Source: JAEUOS01 sp046160545
Lineage (GTDB): Bacteria > Pseudomonadota > Gammaproteobacteria > Burkholderiales > JAEUOS01
DNA length: 64,000 nucleotides
Direction of reading: 5' to 3'
Assembly: GCA_046160545.1 (NCBI GenBank)
Contig: JBJXGS010000252.1
Location: forward strand, 1 to 64,000
Positions 1 through 8,060 of the stretch are shown in pieces. Under the pieces are notes generated by a model. That model did not search any database. It had not been told where the DNA came from and saw only the letters and a program-made list of their open reading frames with translations. The translations under genes and the position numbers were made by a program. How positions within the stretch are numbered: position 1 is the stretch's first letter; the number at the start of each line of letters is the position of its first letter.

Positions 1-63
1 CGCCTCCATCTTGAATTCCAGCGTGTACCTGCCCCGCGCCTGCCCGTCTTTTCTCTTGCTCAT
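1..63 (-). CDS. IS3-family transposase OrfA, N-terminal fragment (runs off the window)
   Basis: Reading the minus strand from the ATG at 63 gives 21 codons open to the window edge, including RYTLEFKMEA. That string is characteristic of the N-terminus of IS3/IS911-type OrfA proteins, whose first helix precedes a helix-turn-helix that binds the terminal repeats. A GGAGAACGGAAA stretch just upstream can serve as ribosome binding site. Only this fragment is visible, so it is not possible to say whether the element is intact. The family call rests on recognising this short motif. Confidence 0.55.
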   Translation of the reverse strand, partial: MSKRKDGQARGRYTLEFKMEA

Positions 64-121
64 TTTCCGTTCTCCAGTCACTGAATTGGACCACAGCTAT
101 GGAGTACGTTTTTCGGGGACA
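1..121 (-). mobile_element. End of an IS3-family-like insertion sequence
   Basis: The minus strand of the first 63 bases is the 5' end of a transposase OrfA (listed separately). About 58 bp further out, at roughly position 121, the minus strand starts TGTCCCCGAAAAACGTACTC, which would suit an IS3-family terminal inverted repeat beginning with TG. The distance from this presumed end to the OrfA start is typical for the family. The other end and any target duplication lie outside the window, so the exact boundary is inferred. GC content is visibly lower from here to about 950 than in the genes beyond. Confidence 0.5.
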
Positions 122-292
122 AGATCATACCTCAATGCCTATCCCAAAGGACGATTTGCGGCTTTAGCAAGTGCACGAATTGCTCGCCTCACAAACGATG
201 TTTCAGCAAGCACTCCGAACTCCCCATTCCAGGTTTCAGCCCCCTCGAATGCGAACATTGGGGCACTGCAGACTCCAAGCGTCGCACCACAG

Positions 293-949
293 ATGGCGAT
301 GCTTTCGAGGCCGACCTCGCCATTGACCGAACTGCCATCAGGAGTCATTCATCGCGAACTCCTCCCTTTCCCCGGTGAACGCTGGATCTACCGTCTCCAG
401 ACAAAACACGAAGGGTCAATCCCTGGCCCAAAGCCTATCGAGCGCATCGAATTCCGCGTAGATGGTGTCAGCCGAGCAGGTATCACCGAATCTGCGATGA
501 TTGTCGACGATGGCAAAAGTGTTGGGCAGACGATCATAGCTAGCGAAACCGGCTTCTACGGTCGCAGAGGGGCGGCGATTCCAGGTACTGAGTTTTCGCC
601 ATATGCAACAGCTTTCTTGGACCTAAAGCCTGGAAGTTCACTAGGCGTTCGATCTCGGTTAATTGAGGGTGAGTCCGAGCGAGTTCTTCTAGACGGAAAA
701 GTGGAAGGCGTAGAAGACGTTCGCACACCGACCGGCGTACTGCGGGCGACAAAAGTTGTGTGGCAAGGTAGGTTGGTATATCTCCAGGGTGGCGGGATGC
801 ATGCGCGGCGAACTCAGATCGAGGAAAAGCATGAAATCTGGTTTGCTGATAACCACAAGCGTTTTGTCCGCTACGCCTTATCAACACGCGTACACAAAGA
901 GGACTACAGCTATACGTCGGCAATAGTCATGGAACTCGAAGGTCGATGA
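293..949 (+). CDS. Hypothetical protein, possibly 5'-truncated by the adjacent IS end
   Basis: I do not recognise this protein. The frame is open from the window edge (a TTG at 11 could start a 312-residue form), but everything before about 121 lies inside the IS end, antisense to its transposase. The first in-frame ATG beyond the element is at 293, giving 218 residues with no good ribosome binding site. The product is soluble and beta-rich with no signal peptide or membrane segment in this form. Its stop overlaps the ATG of the MOSC gene (ATGA at 946-949), a coupling that supports a real gene. Either the native start was removed by IS insertion or the 293 start is used. Confidence 0.5.
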   Translation: MAMLSRPTSPLTELPSGVIHRELLPFPGERWIYRLQTKHEGSIPGPKPIERIEFRVDGVSRAGITESAMIVDDGKSVGQTIIASETGFYGRRGAAIPGTEFSPYATAFLDLKPGSSLGVRSRLIEGESERVLLDGKVEGVEDVRTPTGVLRATKVVWQGRLVYLQGGGMHARRTQIEEKHEIWFADNHKRFVRYALSTRVHKEDYSYTSAIVMELEGR

Positions 950-1791
950 CGATTGCGTCCGGGCTGTTCATATATCCGATCAAGAGTTGCGCGGGGATCG
1001 CGCTTCAATCTGCCACCCTTGGTCGCGCAGGCTTTGAGGCTGGAGGCATCGGTGACCGCGAATGGATGCTCGTCGACGCGACTACCGGCATCTTCGTGAC
1101 CCAGCGCCAGGCGCCTCGCATGGCGCTCATCCGGCCGCGCTTGGAAGGCGATGCGCTCGCCGTCGAAGCGCAAGGTATGCCACCCCTCACATTGCCGGCG
1201 GACGAACTCGCACCGCGCTCGGCGACTCTCTCGGTGAAGGTCTGGAACCACGAATGCATGGCCTTCGACGCAGGCGACGCCGCCGCGCAATGGTTCTCGG
1301 CTTTCCTCAACCGCCCCGTCCGCCTGGCGCGCTTCGACCCTTCGCACCGGCGGCTTTCCAACCGCGAATGGACAAGCAACGTTGAGGCGCTGAACCGCTT
1401 TTCCGACGGTTACCCCATCCTCGCGGTCGCGGAGGCGACCCTCGCCGAACTCAACGACCGCCTGATCGAAGCGGGGCGAAATGCGATCCCAATGAACCGA
1501 TTCCGGCCCAATCTCGTATTGGCCGACGTCGGCCCCGGCGACGAGGACCGCATGGTCTCGCTGAGGTGCGGCGCGACGGTCCTGACCCCTGTCAAGCCCT
1601 GCCCGCGCTGCCCCATCCCGTCCATCGACCAGGACACCGCAGTCCGCGGTGACGACCCCTTGGACATCCTGGCGCACTACCGGGACCACAAGGATTTGGG
1701 ATTGATCTTCGGGCAGAACGTCATCGTCACCGCCGGGATCGGCACCACCCTCGCCGTCGGCGACAGATTTGACGTTGAGTGGAATTTCTGA
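946..1791 (+). CDS. MOSC domain-containing protein (YcbX-like)
   Basis: A 281-residue protein with the MOSC N-terminal beta-barrel (start through about 120: FIYPIKSCAG, then WMLVDATTGIFVTQRQ) and a C-terminal MOSC domain. The C-terminal part holds the conserved cysteine motif KPCPRCPIPSID near residue 220. MOSC proteins bind a molybdenum cofactor-linked sulfur and act in molybdoenzyme-type reductions, such as detoxification of N-hydroxylated compounds by YcbX/mARC relatives. The start overlaps the previous stop (ATGA) and the end overlaps the EamA gene by 13 bp, so the three are probably one transcript. The substrate is not deducible. Confidence 0.88.
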   Translation: MTIASGLFIYPIKSCAGIALQSATLGRAGFEAGGIGDREWMLVDATTGIFVTQRQAPRMALIRPRLEGDALAVEAQGMPPLTLPADELAPRSATLSVKVWNHECMAFDAGDAAAQWFSAFLNRPVRLARFDPSHRRLSNREWTSNVEALNRFSDGYPILAVAEATLAELNDRLIEAGRNAIPMNRFRPNLVLADVGPGDEDRMVSLRCGATVLTPVKPCPRCPIPSIDQDTAVRGDDPLDILAHYRDHKDLGLIFGQNVIVTAGIGTTLAVGDRFDVEWNF

Positions 1792-2702
1792 CCTCACCTG
1801 CCGCACGAGCCGAGCGCAACGGTCTACTGTTGGGACTGGTGGGGGTGCTGATCTTCAGTGGCAGCCTGCCCGGCACGCGCATCGCCGTCGCGCACCTCGA
1901 CCCGATCTTCGTCGGACTGGGACGCTCGCTCGTCGCTGCCGTGCCGGCGGCTGTCTTCCTGCTGGCGATTCGCGCCCCATGGCCTTCGCGCCCACAGGTC
2001 ATGCGCCTTCTGGCAGTCGGCCTGGGCGTGGTCCTGGGCTTCCCGGCGTTGACCTCGTTGGCCTTGCGCCATGTGCCCTCGGCGCACGGCGCGATCGTGG
2101 TCGGCCTTTTGCCGCTGGCGACGGCGATCATGGGCGCCTGGCTCAATCGCGAGCGCCCCTCGATGGGCTTCTGGATCGCGGCGGCGACCGGAAGCGCGCT
2201 GGTGGTCGCCTTCGCCGTCTTCAACGGTGGCGGCGCCCTGCACATGGCCGACCTGGCGCTCTTTGCTGCCGTGGTGGTCGGCGCATTCGGCTACGCCGAG
2301 GGCGCGCGCCTGACGCGCGAACTGGGCGGACGCGAAACCATCAGCTGGGCCATTCTCGTCAGCGCGCCCTTCCTGCTTTGGCCGGTCGCCGACAGCCTGG
2401 CGCGCTGCGACTTCGCCGCTGCCGGCTGGCCGCAGTGGGCGGGCTTTTTCTACGTCTCGATCTTCGCGCAATTCATCGGCTTTTTCGCCTGGTACAAGGG
2501 CCTGGACTTAGGCGGGGTCGCGCGCGTCTCGCAGGTACAGCTTGTGCAGGTGTTCTTCACCATGATGATTGCCGCCTGGCTGCTGGGCGAGCGGGTGACG
2601 CCCATGATGATCGTCTTCGCCGCGGCGGTCGTGGCGACGGTCGCGATCGGCAGGCGCATGCCGGTCACGCGCGCGGAAAGCGGCCGGCGTGCGGGCTCCT
2701 AA
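1779..2702 (+). CDS. EamA/DMT-family transporter
   Basis: A 307-residue inner-membrane protein with about ten hydrophobic segments in two repeats, the pattern of the drug/metabolite transporter superfamily (two EamA domains). It starts at GTG 1779 inside the end of the MOSC gene, a 13-bp overlap that implies translational coupling. Characteristic features are the early GxLIFSGSLPGTRIAV helix and the second repeat beginning near residue 160. Family members export metabolites or amino acids; the substrate cannot be read from sequence. The tail ends immediately before the convergent TctC-type gene. Confidence 0.85.
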   Translation: MEFLTSPAARAERNGLLLGLVGVLIFSGSLPGTRIAVAHLDPIFVGLGRSLVAAVPAAVFLLAIRAPWPSRPQVMRLLAVGLGVVLGFPALTSLALRHVPSAHGAIVVGLLPLATAIMGAWLNRERPSMGFWIAAATGSALVVAFAVFNGGGALHMADLALFAAVVVGAFGYAEGARLTRELGGRETISWAILVSAPFLLWPVADSLARCDFAAAGWPQWAGFFYVSIFAQFIGFFAWYKGLDLGGVARVSQVQLVQVFFTMMIAAWLLGERVTPMMIVFAAAVVATVAIGRRMPVTRAESGRRAGS

Positions 2703-3676
2703 TTGGCCTTGAGCCCCAGACGCCGGATCAGTGGCACCCAGCGCTCGGTCTCGGTGCGCAGCAGGTTGCCGAATTCCTGCGCCGTGCCGCCGATAAGCGT
2801 GCCGCCCATTTGCGCGACCAGGCGGTCTTGCACCTCCGCACTGGCAAGTGCCTTGTTGAATTCGGCGTTGAGGCGCTGGACGATCGCCGCGGGCGTTCCG
2901 GCCGGCACCATGAACCCCGAGAACGCCGTCGCCTCGGCCCGCGGGTAACCCAGTTCGCGCACGGTCGGCACCTCCGGCAGGGCACGCAAGCGCGTTGGGT
3001 TGGTCACTGCCAGCACGCGCAGGCGTCCCTGCTGCACCGCCCCCATGGAAGACGTGATGGCGTCAAAGAACACGGGGACCTGTCCCGACATGGCGTCCTG
3101 CAACGCCGGTCCACTACCCTTGTAGGGGATGTGGAGAAAGCGGGTCTGGTACTCGGCGTTGAATACCTGCCCGACTAAGTGCATAAGCGTGCCGTTGCCG
3201 GGCGAGGCATAGGGCAATTCGACATCCGGCCTGCGTGCGGCGGCCAGCAGGTCTGCCAATGTCTTGTAGGGCTGCTTGTCGTTGACCGTGATCAGAAAGC
3301 CTTGCGCGCTCACGTTGATGACAGGCGCCAGGTCACGTAGCGCATCGTAGGGCAGGCTCGCCATGAGGCCGGGGTTGGTCGCAATCGGCGCAGAGACGAT
3401 GATGATTGTGTAACCGTCCGCTCGCGCGCGCACCGCCAGTTCGGTACCGATGACAGTGCCGCCGCCCGGCTTGTTCTCGATCACCACCGACTGCCCGATA
3501 CTCTCGCCCAGTACCTTGCCGAACAGGCGCGCCATGATGTCGGTCGCACCACCCGGCGCGAAGGGCACGATGATGCGAATGGCGCGCGCAGGCCACGCCT
3601 CCTGGGCAGCGACGGGTAAGGCGAACGACATCGCTGCGCTGGCGATTGTGAACCAGCGGGTGATCATGCTGCGCAT
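2699..3676 (-). CDS. Tripartite tricarboxylate transporter substrate-binding protein (Bug/TctC family)
   Basis: This is a 325-residue periplasmic binding protein. A signal peptide occupies residues 1-25 with cleavage after PVAAQ, followed by the typical WPARAIRIIVPFAPGGATDIMAR opening and PGGGTVIG ligand-loop motifs. I chose ATG 3676 because GGAG lies 8 bases upstream; an ATG at 3691 is in frame but lacks a ribosome binding site. Bug/TctC proteins bind carboxylates for TctAB-type transporters and are hugely expanded in Burkholderiales as orphan genes. No TctA or TctB is nearby. It follows the DsbA-fold isomerase gene with a gap under 40 bp, so the two may be co-transcribed. Confidence 0.92.
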   Translation of the reverse strand: MRSMITRWFTIASAAMSFALPVAAQEAWPARAIRIIVPFAPGGATDIMARLFGKVLGESIGQSVVIENKPGGGTVIGTELAVRARADGYTIIIVSAPIATNPGLMASLPYDALRDLAPVINVSAQGFLITVNDKQPYKTLADLLAAARRPDVELPYASPGNGTLMHLVGQVFNAEYQTRFLHIPYKGSGPALQDAMSGQVPVFFDAITSSMGAVQQGRLRVLAVTNPTRLRALPEVPTVRELGYPRAEATAFSGFMVPAGTPAAIVQRLNAEFNKALASAEVQDRLVAQMGGTLIGGTAQEFGNLLRTETERWVPLIRRLGLKAN

Positions 3677-3713
3677 AGGCAAACTCCGCATCAGGGTTGT
3701 GTGCCGTGAATCG

Positions 3714-4370
3714 TTACACGCGCGCCAGACCCTGCTTGCCGAGGCGCCAACGCAGGGTGTCGATGCGATCCTCGCCGAAAAACGGCTCACCGTTGTAGAC
3801 AAAGGTCGGCACGCCCCAGTGGCCACTGGCAGCAAGCGCCGCCTGGCTGGCCTCCACCTCGGCCTGATGCGAGGATGGATCGGCGATCGCTGCCTCCATC
3901 GCGCGCAGGTCCAAGCCTGCCCGGGCCGTGGCTTCGGCCAGTCGCGTGCCCTCGTTCCAGCCGCGGGTGCCACCGAAGATCAGCGAAGAAACTTCGCCGG
4001 CAAAGGCCAGGCCCTGGCCGCGGCGTTGGGCCTCCACCCCCAGCCAGGTCAGGCGATGGATGTGCGGCTGCTCGGCTGCCACCTTGAAGGTCTTCAGGTC
4101 CTGCGCGATGGGGTCCGGAGACGGCCAGGCGTGCGGCATGCCGAGCATCTCGGCGCGGCGCAGCCAGTCGAGCGCGATGTAGCGGGCGCGCTTCAAATTG
4201 TCCGGGCTGAAAAATCCGGGCTCGCGCACCGCCAGCGGCAGCACCGGACGAAAGTGCACGCGCACCTTGAAATCGACCTCCAGGAGCCGTGCACCGGGTA
4301 TTGCCAGGTAGGAATAGGGGCTGCGAAACGACCAGAAGAGATCAATTTCCGACAGCGGCTCATCACTCAT
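3714..4370 (-). CDS. 2-hydroxychromene-2-carboxylate isomerase / DsbA-family protein
   Basis: A 218-residue thioredoxin-fold protein of the NahD/HCCA isomerase and DsbA-like group. The N-terminal FWSFRSPYSYLA carries the serine that replaces the DsbA CxxC active site in these glutathione-dependent isomerases. The C-terminus has the cis-proline segment GVPTFVYNGEPFFGEDRID. In NahD relatives it isomerises 2-hydroxychromene-2-carboxylate in naphthalene breakdown, but no other aromatic-degradation gene is present, so the substrate is open. It sits 18 bp after the acyl-CoA synthetase gene on the same strand, suggesting a catabolic operon. Confidence 0.85.
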   Translation of the reverse strand: MSDEPLSEIDLFWSFRSPYSYLAIPGARLLEVDFKVRVHFRPVLPLAVREPGFFSPDNLKRARYIALDWLRRAEMLGMPHAWPSPDPIAQDLKTFKVAAEQPHIHRLTWLGVEAQRRGQGLAFAGEVSSLIFGGTRGWNEGTRLAEATARAGLDLRAMEAAIADPSSHQAEVEASQAALAASGHWGVPTFVYNGEPFFGEDRIDTLRWRLGKQGLARV

Positions 4371-4388
4371 GCTTGATCTACCTTCCCG

Positions 4389-6065
4389 CTAGGCCCACAC
4401 CACCGGCTCGCGCGACTTGACCCAGGCCGCGAATAGCGGGGCGTAGACCTCGTCGATGCGCGCGCGCTTGACCTTGAGCGTGGGCGTGACAAACCCGCTT
4501 TCAGGTGTCCAGGGCGTGGTCACCGCGGCCAGGCATTGCAGCTTTTCGTGCCCGTCGAGCCGGTCGTTGACGCTCTTCAAATGCGCAGCAAGCTGCGCTG
4601 CAAGTGCAGCCTTGCCCGCCCCGTGGAATGCCGCAACCGCCTCCGGCGAAAGCATGACCATGGCCACCGGCTGGTCCAGGTTGCCGCCCGAGACCACTGC
4701 GGCCTCAATCGCCGGATGATTCACCAGCAGATCCTCGATCGGCGCCGGGGCAATGTACTTGCCCTTGCTGGTCTTGAAGATGTCCTTGACACGCCCGGTG
4801 ATGACCAGGCATCCGTTTGCATCAATGCGCCCCTTGTCGCCGGTGCGCAGCCAGCCGTCGGCAGTAAAGGCAGCGCGCGTGAGTTCTGGCTCCTTGTAGT
4901 AGCCCGCCATGACCGCGGGTGAGCGCATCTGCACCTCGCCGGTCTCGGGATCGATGCGCGACTCGACCCCCGTATACGGCACGCCGACCGTGCCAGGGTG
5001 GCTCGATCCAGGCAGCGTGGCATGCGAGATGGCGGCGTTCTCGGTCATGCCGTATCCCTCGACCATGTCCAGGCCCAGGTCACGGTACCAGCGCAGCACA
5101 TCGGAAGGCAGGGGCGCGGCGCCGCTGCCGGCCAGGCGACAGTTTTCAAGCCCCAGCCCGGTCAGCACCTTCTTGCGCACGATGCCGCGCAGGATGGGAA
5201 TGCGCAACAGGCGCCGCAACTTTTCCGGCGGCATCTTTGCGTGCACCCCCTGCTGAAACTTGACCCACAGGCGCGGCACCGACATGAACACTGTCGGCCG
5301 GGCGCGCCTGATGTCGGCCAGGAAAGTGTCCAGCGCCTCGGCGAAGTAGACGTGCGCGCCGTAATGCACGGCGGGAAGCTCCAGCACCACCCGCTCCATG
5401 ATGTGCGCCAGCGGCAGATAGGAGAGAAAGCGGTCCTCGCTGGAGATGCGAATGCGCGACAGCGATGGCCCGGCAGCCCACTTGAGAGCCGAAAACTTGA
5501 GCATCACCCCCTTCGGGCGGCCGGTCGTCCCCGAGGTGTAGACGATGGTCCACAGGTCGTCAGGGCCGTTGACCGGCGAGGCGGTGAGCGGCGCTGTGTC
5601 CCTGATCAGTGTGTCCCACGGCGTACCGGCTACCGCCGCCGGCGATAGCGGCAGGGTGATCAAGGGCAGGCCCGGCGGCGCGCCCTCGTTGAGGCCGCCG
5701 ATTTCATCTAGCTTGCCGACGAAACAGGCGCGCGCTTCGCTGTGGGTAAGGATGTAGTTGAGCGCGTCGGCGCTGAAGGTCGAGTACATCGGCACCGAGA
5801 CGTGGCCGGCCATCATGATGGCCAGGTCAGCCAGCATCCAGTGCGCGCTGTTCTTGCCCAGGATGGCCACCCGGCTGCCCGCCGGCCAGCCCTGGGTGGT
5901 GAGCCACGCGGCGATGCGCCGCACCTCGTCGCCCGCTTCGCGCCAGGTGATGTCGCGCACCACCCCGCCGGGGGCGGGCTGGGTCAGGAATACCTTGTCA
6001 GGGGTGCTCTTCTCCCAGTGGTAGAAGTACTCCAGCGGCAACTTGCCTTCTTCGTCCTGGGCCAT
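4389..6065 (-). CDS. AMP-dependent acyl-CoA synthetase (long-chain fatty acid-CoA ligase type)
   Basis: The 558-residue ANL-superfamily enzyme shows the P-loop-like TIVYTSGTTGRPKGVML, the GYGMTEN motif, the GWLRTGDKG hinge region and SKGKYIAPAPIE near the C-terminus. It activates a fatty or other carboxylic acid as acyl-AMP and then forms the CoA thioester in the cytoplasm. ATG 6065 is preferred over 6116 because CCCGGAG precedes it at good spacing and the protein then begins at the conserved domain. It lies between the GMC oxidoreductase and the DsbA-fold protein on one strand. Chain-length specificity cannot be judged. Confidence 0.9.
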   Translation of the reverse strand: MAQDEEGKLPLEYFYHWEKSTPDKVFLTQPAPGGVVRDITWREAGDEVRRIAAWLTTQGWPAGSRVAILGKNSAHWMLADLAIMMAGHVSVPMYSTFSADALNYILTHSEARACFVGKLDEIGGLNEGAPPGLPLITLPLSPAAVAGTPWDTLIRDTAPLTASPVNGPDDLWTIVYTSGTTGRPKGVMLKFSALKWAAGPSLSRIRISSEDRFLSYLPLAHIMERVVLELPAVHYGAHVYFAEALDTFLADIRRARPTVFMSVPRLWVKFQQGVHAKMPPEKLRRLLRIPILRGIVRKKVLTGLGLENCRLAGSGAAPLPSDVLRWYRDLGLDMVEGYGMTENAAISHATLPGSSHPGTVGVPYTGVESRIDPETGEVQMRSPAVMAGYYKEPELTRAAFTADGWLRTGDKGRIDANGCLVITGRVKDIFKTSKGKYIAPAPIEDLLVNHPAIEAAVVSGGNLDQPVAMVMLSPEAVAAFHGAGKAALAAQLAAHLKSVNDRLDGHEKLQCLAAVTTPWTPESGFVTPTLKVKRARIDEVYAPLFAAWVKSREPVVWA

Positions 6066-6161
6066 GCACGTCTCCGGGTTCCTTGATGGAGGACCGATGG
6101 TAAACCAGGAGCGCATTGCTGCCCACCCGGCGTGCGGGCCAGCGGCAGTGCCGAGCGTGCC

Positions 6162-7772
6162 TCACACCCCCGCGCGAATGGCTTCGACGGCGCGCTCGGC
6201 GATCATGATGGTCGGCGCGTTGGTGTTGCCTGAAATCAGCTCCGGCATGATCGAGGCATCGACCACTCGCAGCCCGTCAACGCCACGCACCTTGAGGCGC
6301 GTGTCGACCACCGATCCGGCATCGCCACCCATGCGGCAGGTGCCGACCGGGTGATAGATCGTGTCGGCGCGCTCGCGGATGGCCTGCTCGATGCCGGCGT
6401 CATCGTCCTCGCGCAAGGCTTCGGTGTAAAGCTCGCGCCCGCGGTAGGGCGCAAAGGCCGGCGCGTTCAGGATGCGTCGCATGAGCCTGAAGCTGCGAAT
6501 TAGCGTCTCGATATCCTCCCGCACGGTCAAAAAGGCCGGATCGATCAGCGGTGCGTCGCGTGCGTCGGCCGAAGTCAGCCGCAGGCTGCCGCGTGACTTG
6601 GGATTCAGGACACACGAGTGCAGCGAATAGCCATGACCCAGGTGGCGGGTGCGGTTGTGGTTGTCGACCATGCCGATGACGAAGTGGAATTGCACGTCGG
6701 GATCGGCCAGATCCGGCAGCGTCTTGACGAACCCGCCCACCTCGGCGAAGTTGGAAGTCACCTTGCCGCGCTGCTCGCGACGATAGCGCCCGATCTCCGA
6801 GAAGAGGTTGATGATGCCTGCGAATGACATGCCGAACAATTCGGTCGTGGCGTGGCGCCGATTGATGATGTAGTCGACGTGGTCATGCAGGTTGGCGCCC
6901 ACCGCAGGCGAATCCACCACCGGCGAGATGCCCACTTCCAGGAGGTGCGCCTTGGGTCCGATACCCGAGCACATGAGGACCTGCGGCGATTGAAGCGCAC
7001 CGGCCGAGACGATGACCTCGCGCGCCGCGGCAATCTCCTTGACCGTGCCGCCGTGATCGACGAGCACGCCGACGGCGCGCCGTTCGCGCAGCAGGACCTT
7101 GAGCGTGGTCGCGCCGGTCAGTACGGTGAGATTGGGGCGCCCCATTGCCGGGTGCAGGTAGGCGCGCGCCGCGCTCATGCGCTGGCCGCCCTTTTGCGTG
7201 ACCTGATAGCGCCCCACACCTTCCTGGTCGCCGGTGTTGAAGTCGTCCACCTCGGTCAGGCCGGCCTGTCGGGCCGCCTCGATGAATACCTGCCCGAATC
7301 GGCTGGGCGTGCGCAGTTCGGCGATATTGAGCGGCCCATCCTTGCCGTGCAGCGGCGCGCCCAGGCGCTCGTTGGCTTCGGCCTTGATGAAGGTCGGCAG
7401 CACATCCTGCCAGGACCAGCCGTCGCAGCCATAACCGCCCTCGGAATGCGGCCTGGCCCATGCATCGTAGTCAGACGCTCGGCCGCGAATGTAGACCATC
7501 GCGTTGGTCGAGCTGGAACCGCCCAGGGTCTTGCCGCGCGGCTGGTAGCCGCGGCGACCGTTGAGGCCGGGCTGCGGCACGGTCTCGAAACCCCAGTTGC
7601 GGATCTTCATCGGCACCATGAGTGCCGCACCGGCTGGTGCGCGCACCAGCGGCGAATCGTCGCTCTGCCCGGCCTCCAGGAGGCATACCCGCACGGCCGG
7701 GTCCTCAGACAGGCGTCCTGCCAGCACGCAGCCAGCCGACCCGGCGCCGACGATCACATAGTCGAATTGCAT
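6162..7772 (-). CDS. GMC-family FAD-dependent oxidoreductase (choline/alcohol dehydrogenase type)
   Basis: The 536-residue flavoprotein starts with the FAD-binding Rossmann motif DYVIVGAGSAGCVLAGRLSE and ends with the GMC signature HPVGTCRMG and the segment GLRVVDASIMPELISGN. The start is ATG 7772; a start at 7799 would add nine unconserved residues. GMC enzymes oxidise alcohols (choline, long-chain or aromatic alcohols), often passing electrons to the respiratory chain. It heads the minus-strand group with the acyl-CoA synthetase, which would suit alcohol-to-acid-to-CoA catabolism, but that pathway is inferred from order only. Confidence 0.92.
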   Translation of the reverse strand: MQFDYVIVGAGSAGCVLAGRLSEDPAVRVCLLEAGQSDDSPLVRAPAGAALMVPMKIRNWGFETVPQPGLNGRRGYQPRGKTLGGSSSTNAMVYIRGRASDYDAWARPHSEGGYGCDGWSWQDVLPTFIKAEANERLGAPLHGKDGPLNIAELRTPSRFGQVFIEAARQAGLTEVDDFNTGDQEGVGRYQVTQKGGQRMSAARAYLHPAMGRPNLTVLTGATTLKVLLRERRAVGVLVDHGGTVKEIAAAREVIVSAGALQSPQVLMCSGIGPKAHLLEVGISPVVDSPAVGANLHDHVDYIINRRHATTELFGMSFAGIINLFSEIGRYRREQRGKVTSNFAEVGGFVKTLPDLADPDVQFHFVIGMVDNHNRTRHLGHGYSLHSCVLNPKSRGSLRLTSADARDAPLIDPAFLTVREDIETLIRSFRLMRRILNAPAFAPYRGRELYTEALREDDDAGIEQAIRERADTIYHPVGTCRMGGDAGSVVDTRLKVRGVDGLRVVDASIMPELISGNTNAPTIMIAERAVEAIRAGV

Positions 7773-7919
7773 GAAACGAGCCTTTTCAAGTGCGCTCAAG
7801 CGGCATCGATGCGATGCGCGCTGGCGAGTTGATCAACCCGGGTCCCTCCGCGTCGGGCTCGTGTACGGCGGCGCGATTATCGCACTCGCTCTAGGCCTTG
7901 CGCCGCCGGAATTCCCATT

Positions 7920-7942
7920 TTGGAGGGAAGTCTCCAATTTTT
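7920..7942 (+). terminator. Weak hairpin with T-run between the convergently spaced gene ends
   Basis: The plus strand has TTGGAG (7920-7925), a six-base loop, CTCCAA (7932-7937) and then five Ts. The stem is only 6 bp. It reads as a terminator in the plus direction, although both neighbouring genes are on the minus strand, so its role is doubtful. Confidence 0.25.
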
Positions 7943-8060
7943 ATGGCCGTGGCGGCAAACGCAGGGTCTCGCCGTGCAGCACGACCACAAAGCGCGCCGC
8001 ATTGATCGCGGCCTCCTTGAGCCCCGCGGCCAGGATCAGCGCAGCCGCCGTCGACCTCAT
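7941..8060 (-). CDS. Possible 39-residue small protein coupled to parC
   Basis: The ATG at 8060 overlaps the parC stop (ATGA) and opens 39 codons ending at a TAA at 7941-7943. The product starts MRSTAAALILAAGLKEAAIN and ends LRLPPRP. It has a mildly hydrophobic first half and no recognisable domain. The stop-start overlap is the only real support. It may be a chance frame in high-GC sequence. Confidence 0.2.
   Translation of the reverse strand: MRSTAAALILAAGLKEAAINAARFVVVLHGETLRLPPRP

Noticed and set aside
1769..3178. A long plus-strand frame of 469 residues across the transporter and the TctC-type gene
   Set aside because: It is a Gly/Arg/Ala-rich shadow in another frame of EamA and antisense to TctC; no domain is visible.
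3450..4376. Long plus-strand frame opposite the TctC and DsbA-fold genes
   Set aside because: It is antisense to two clearly recognised genes and has biased composition typical of high-GC shadows.
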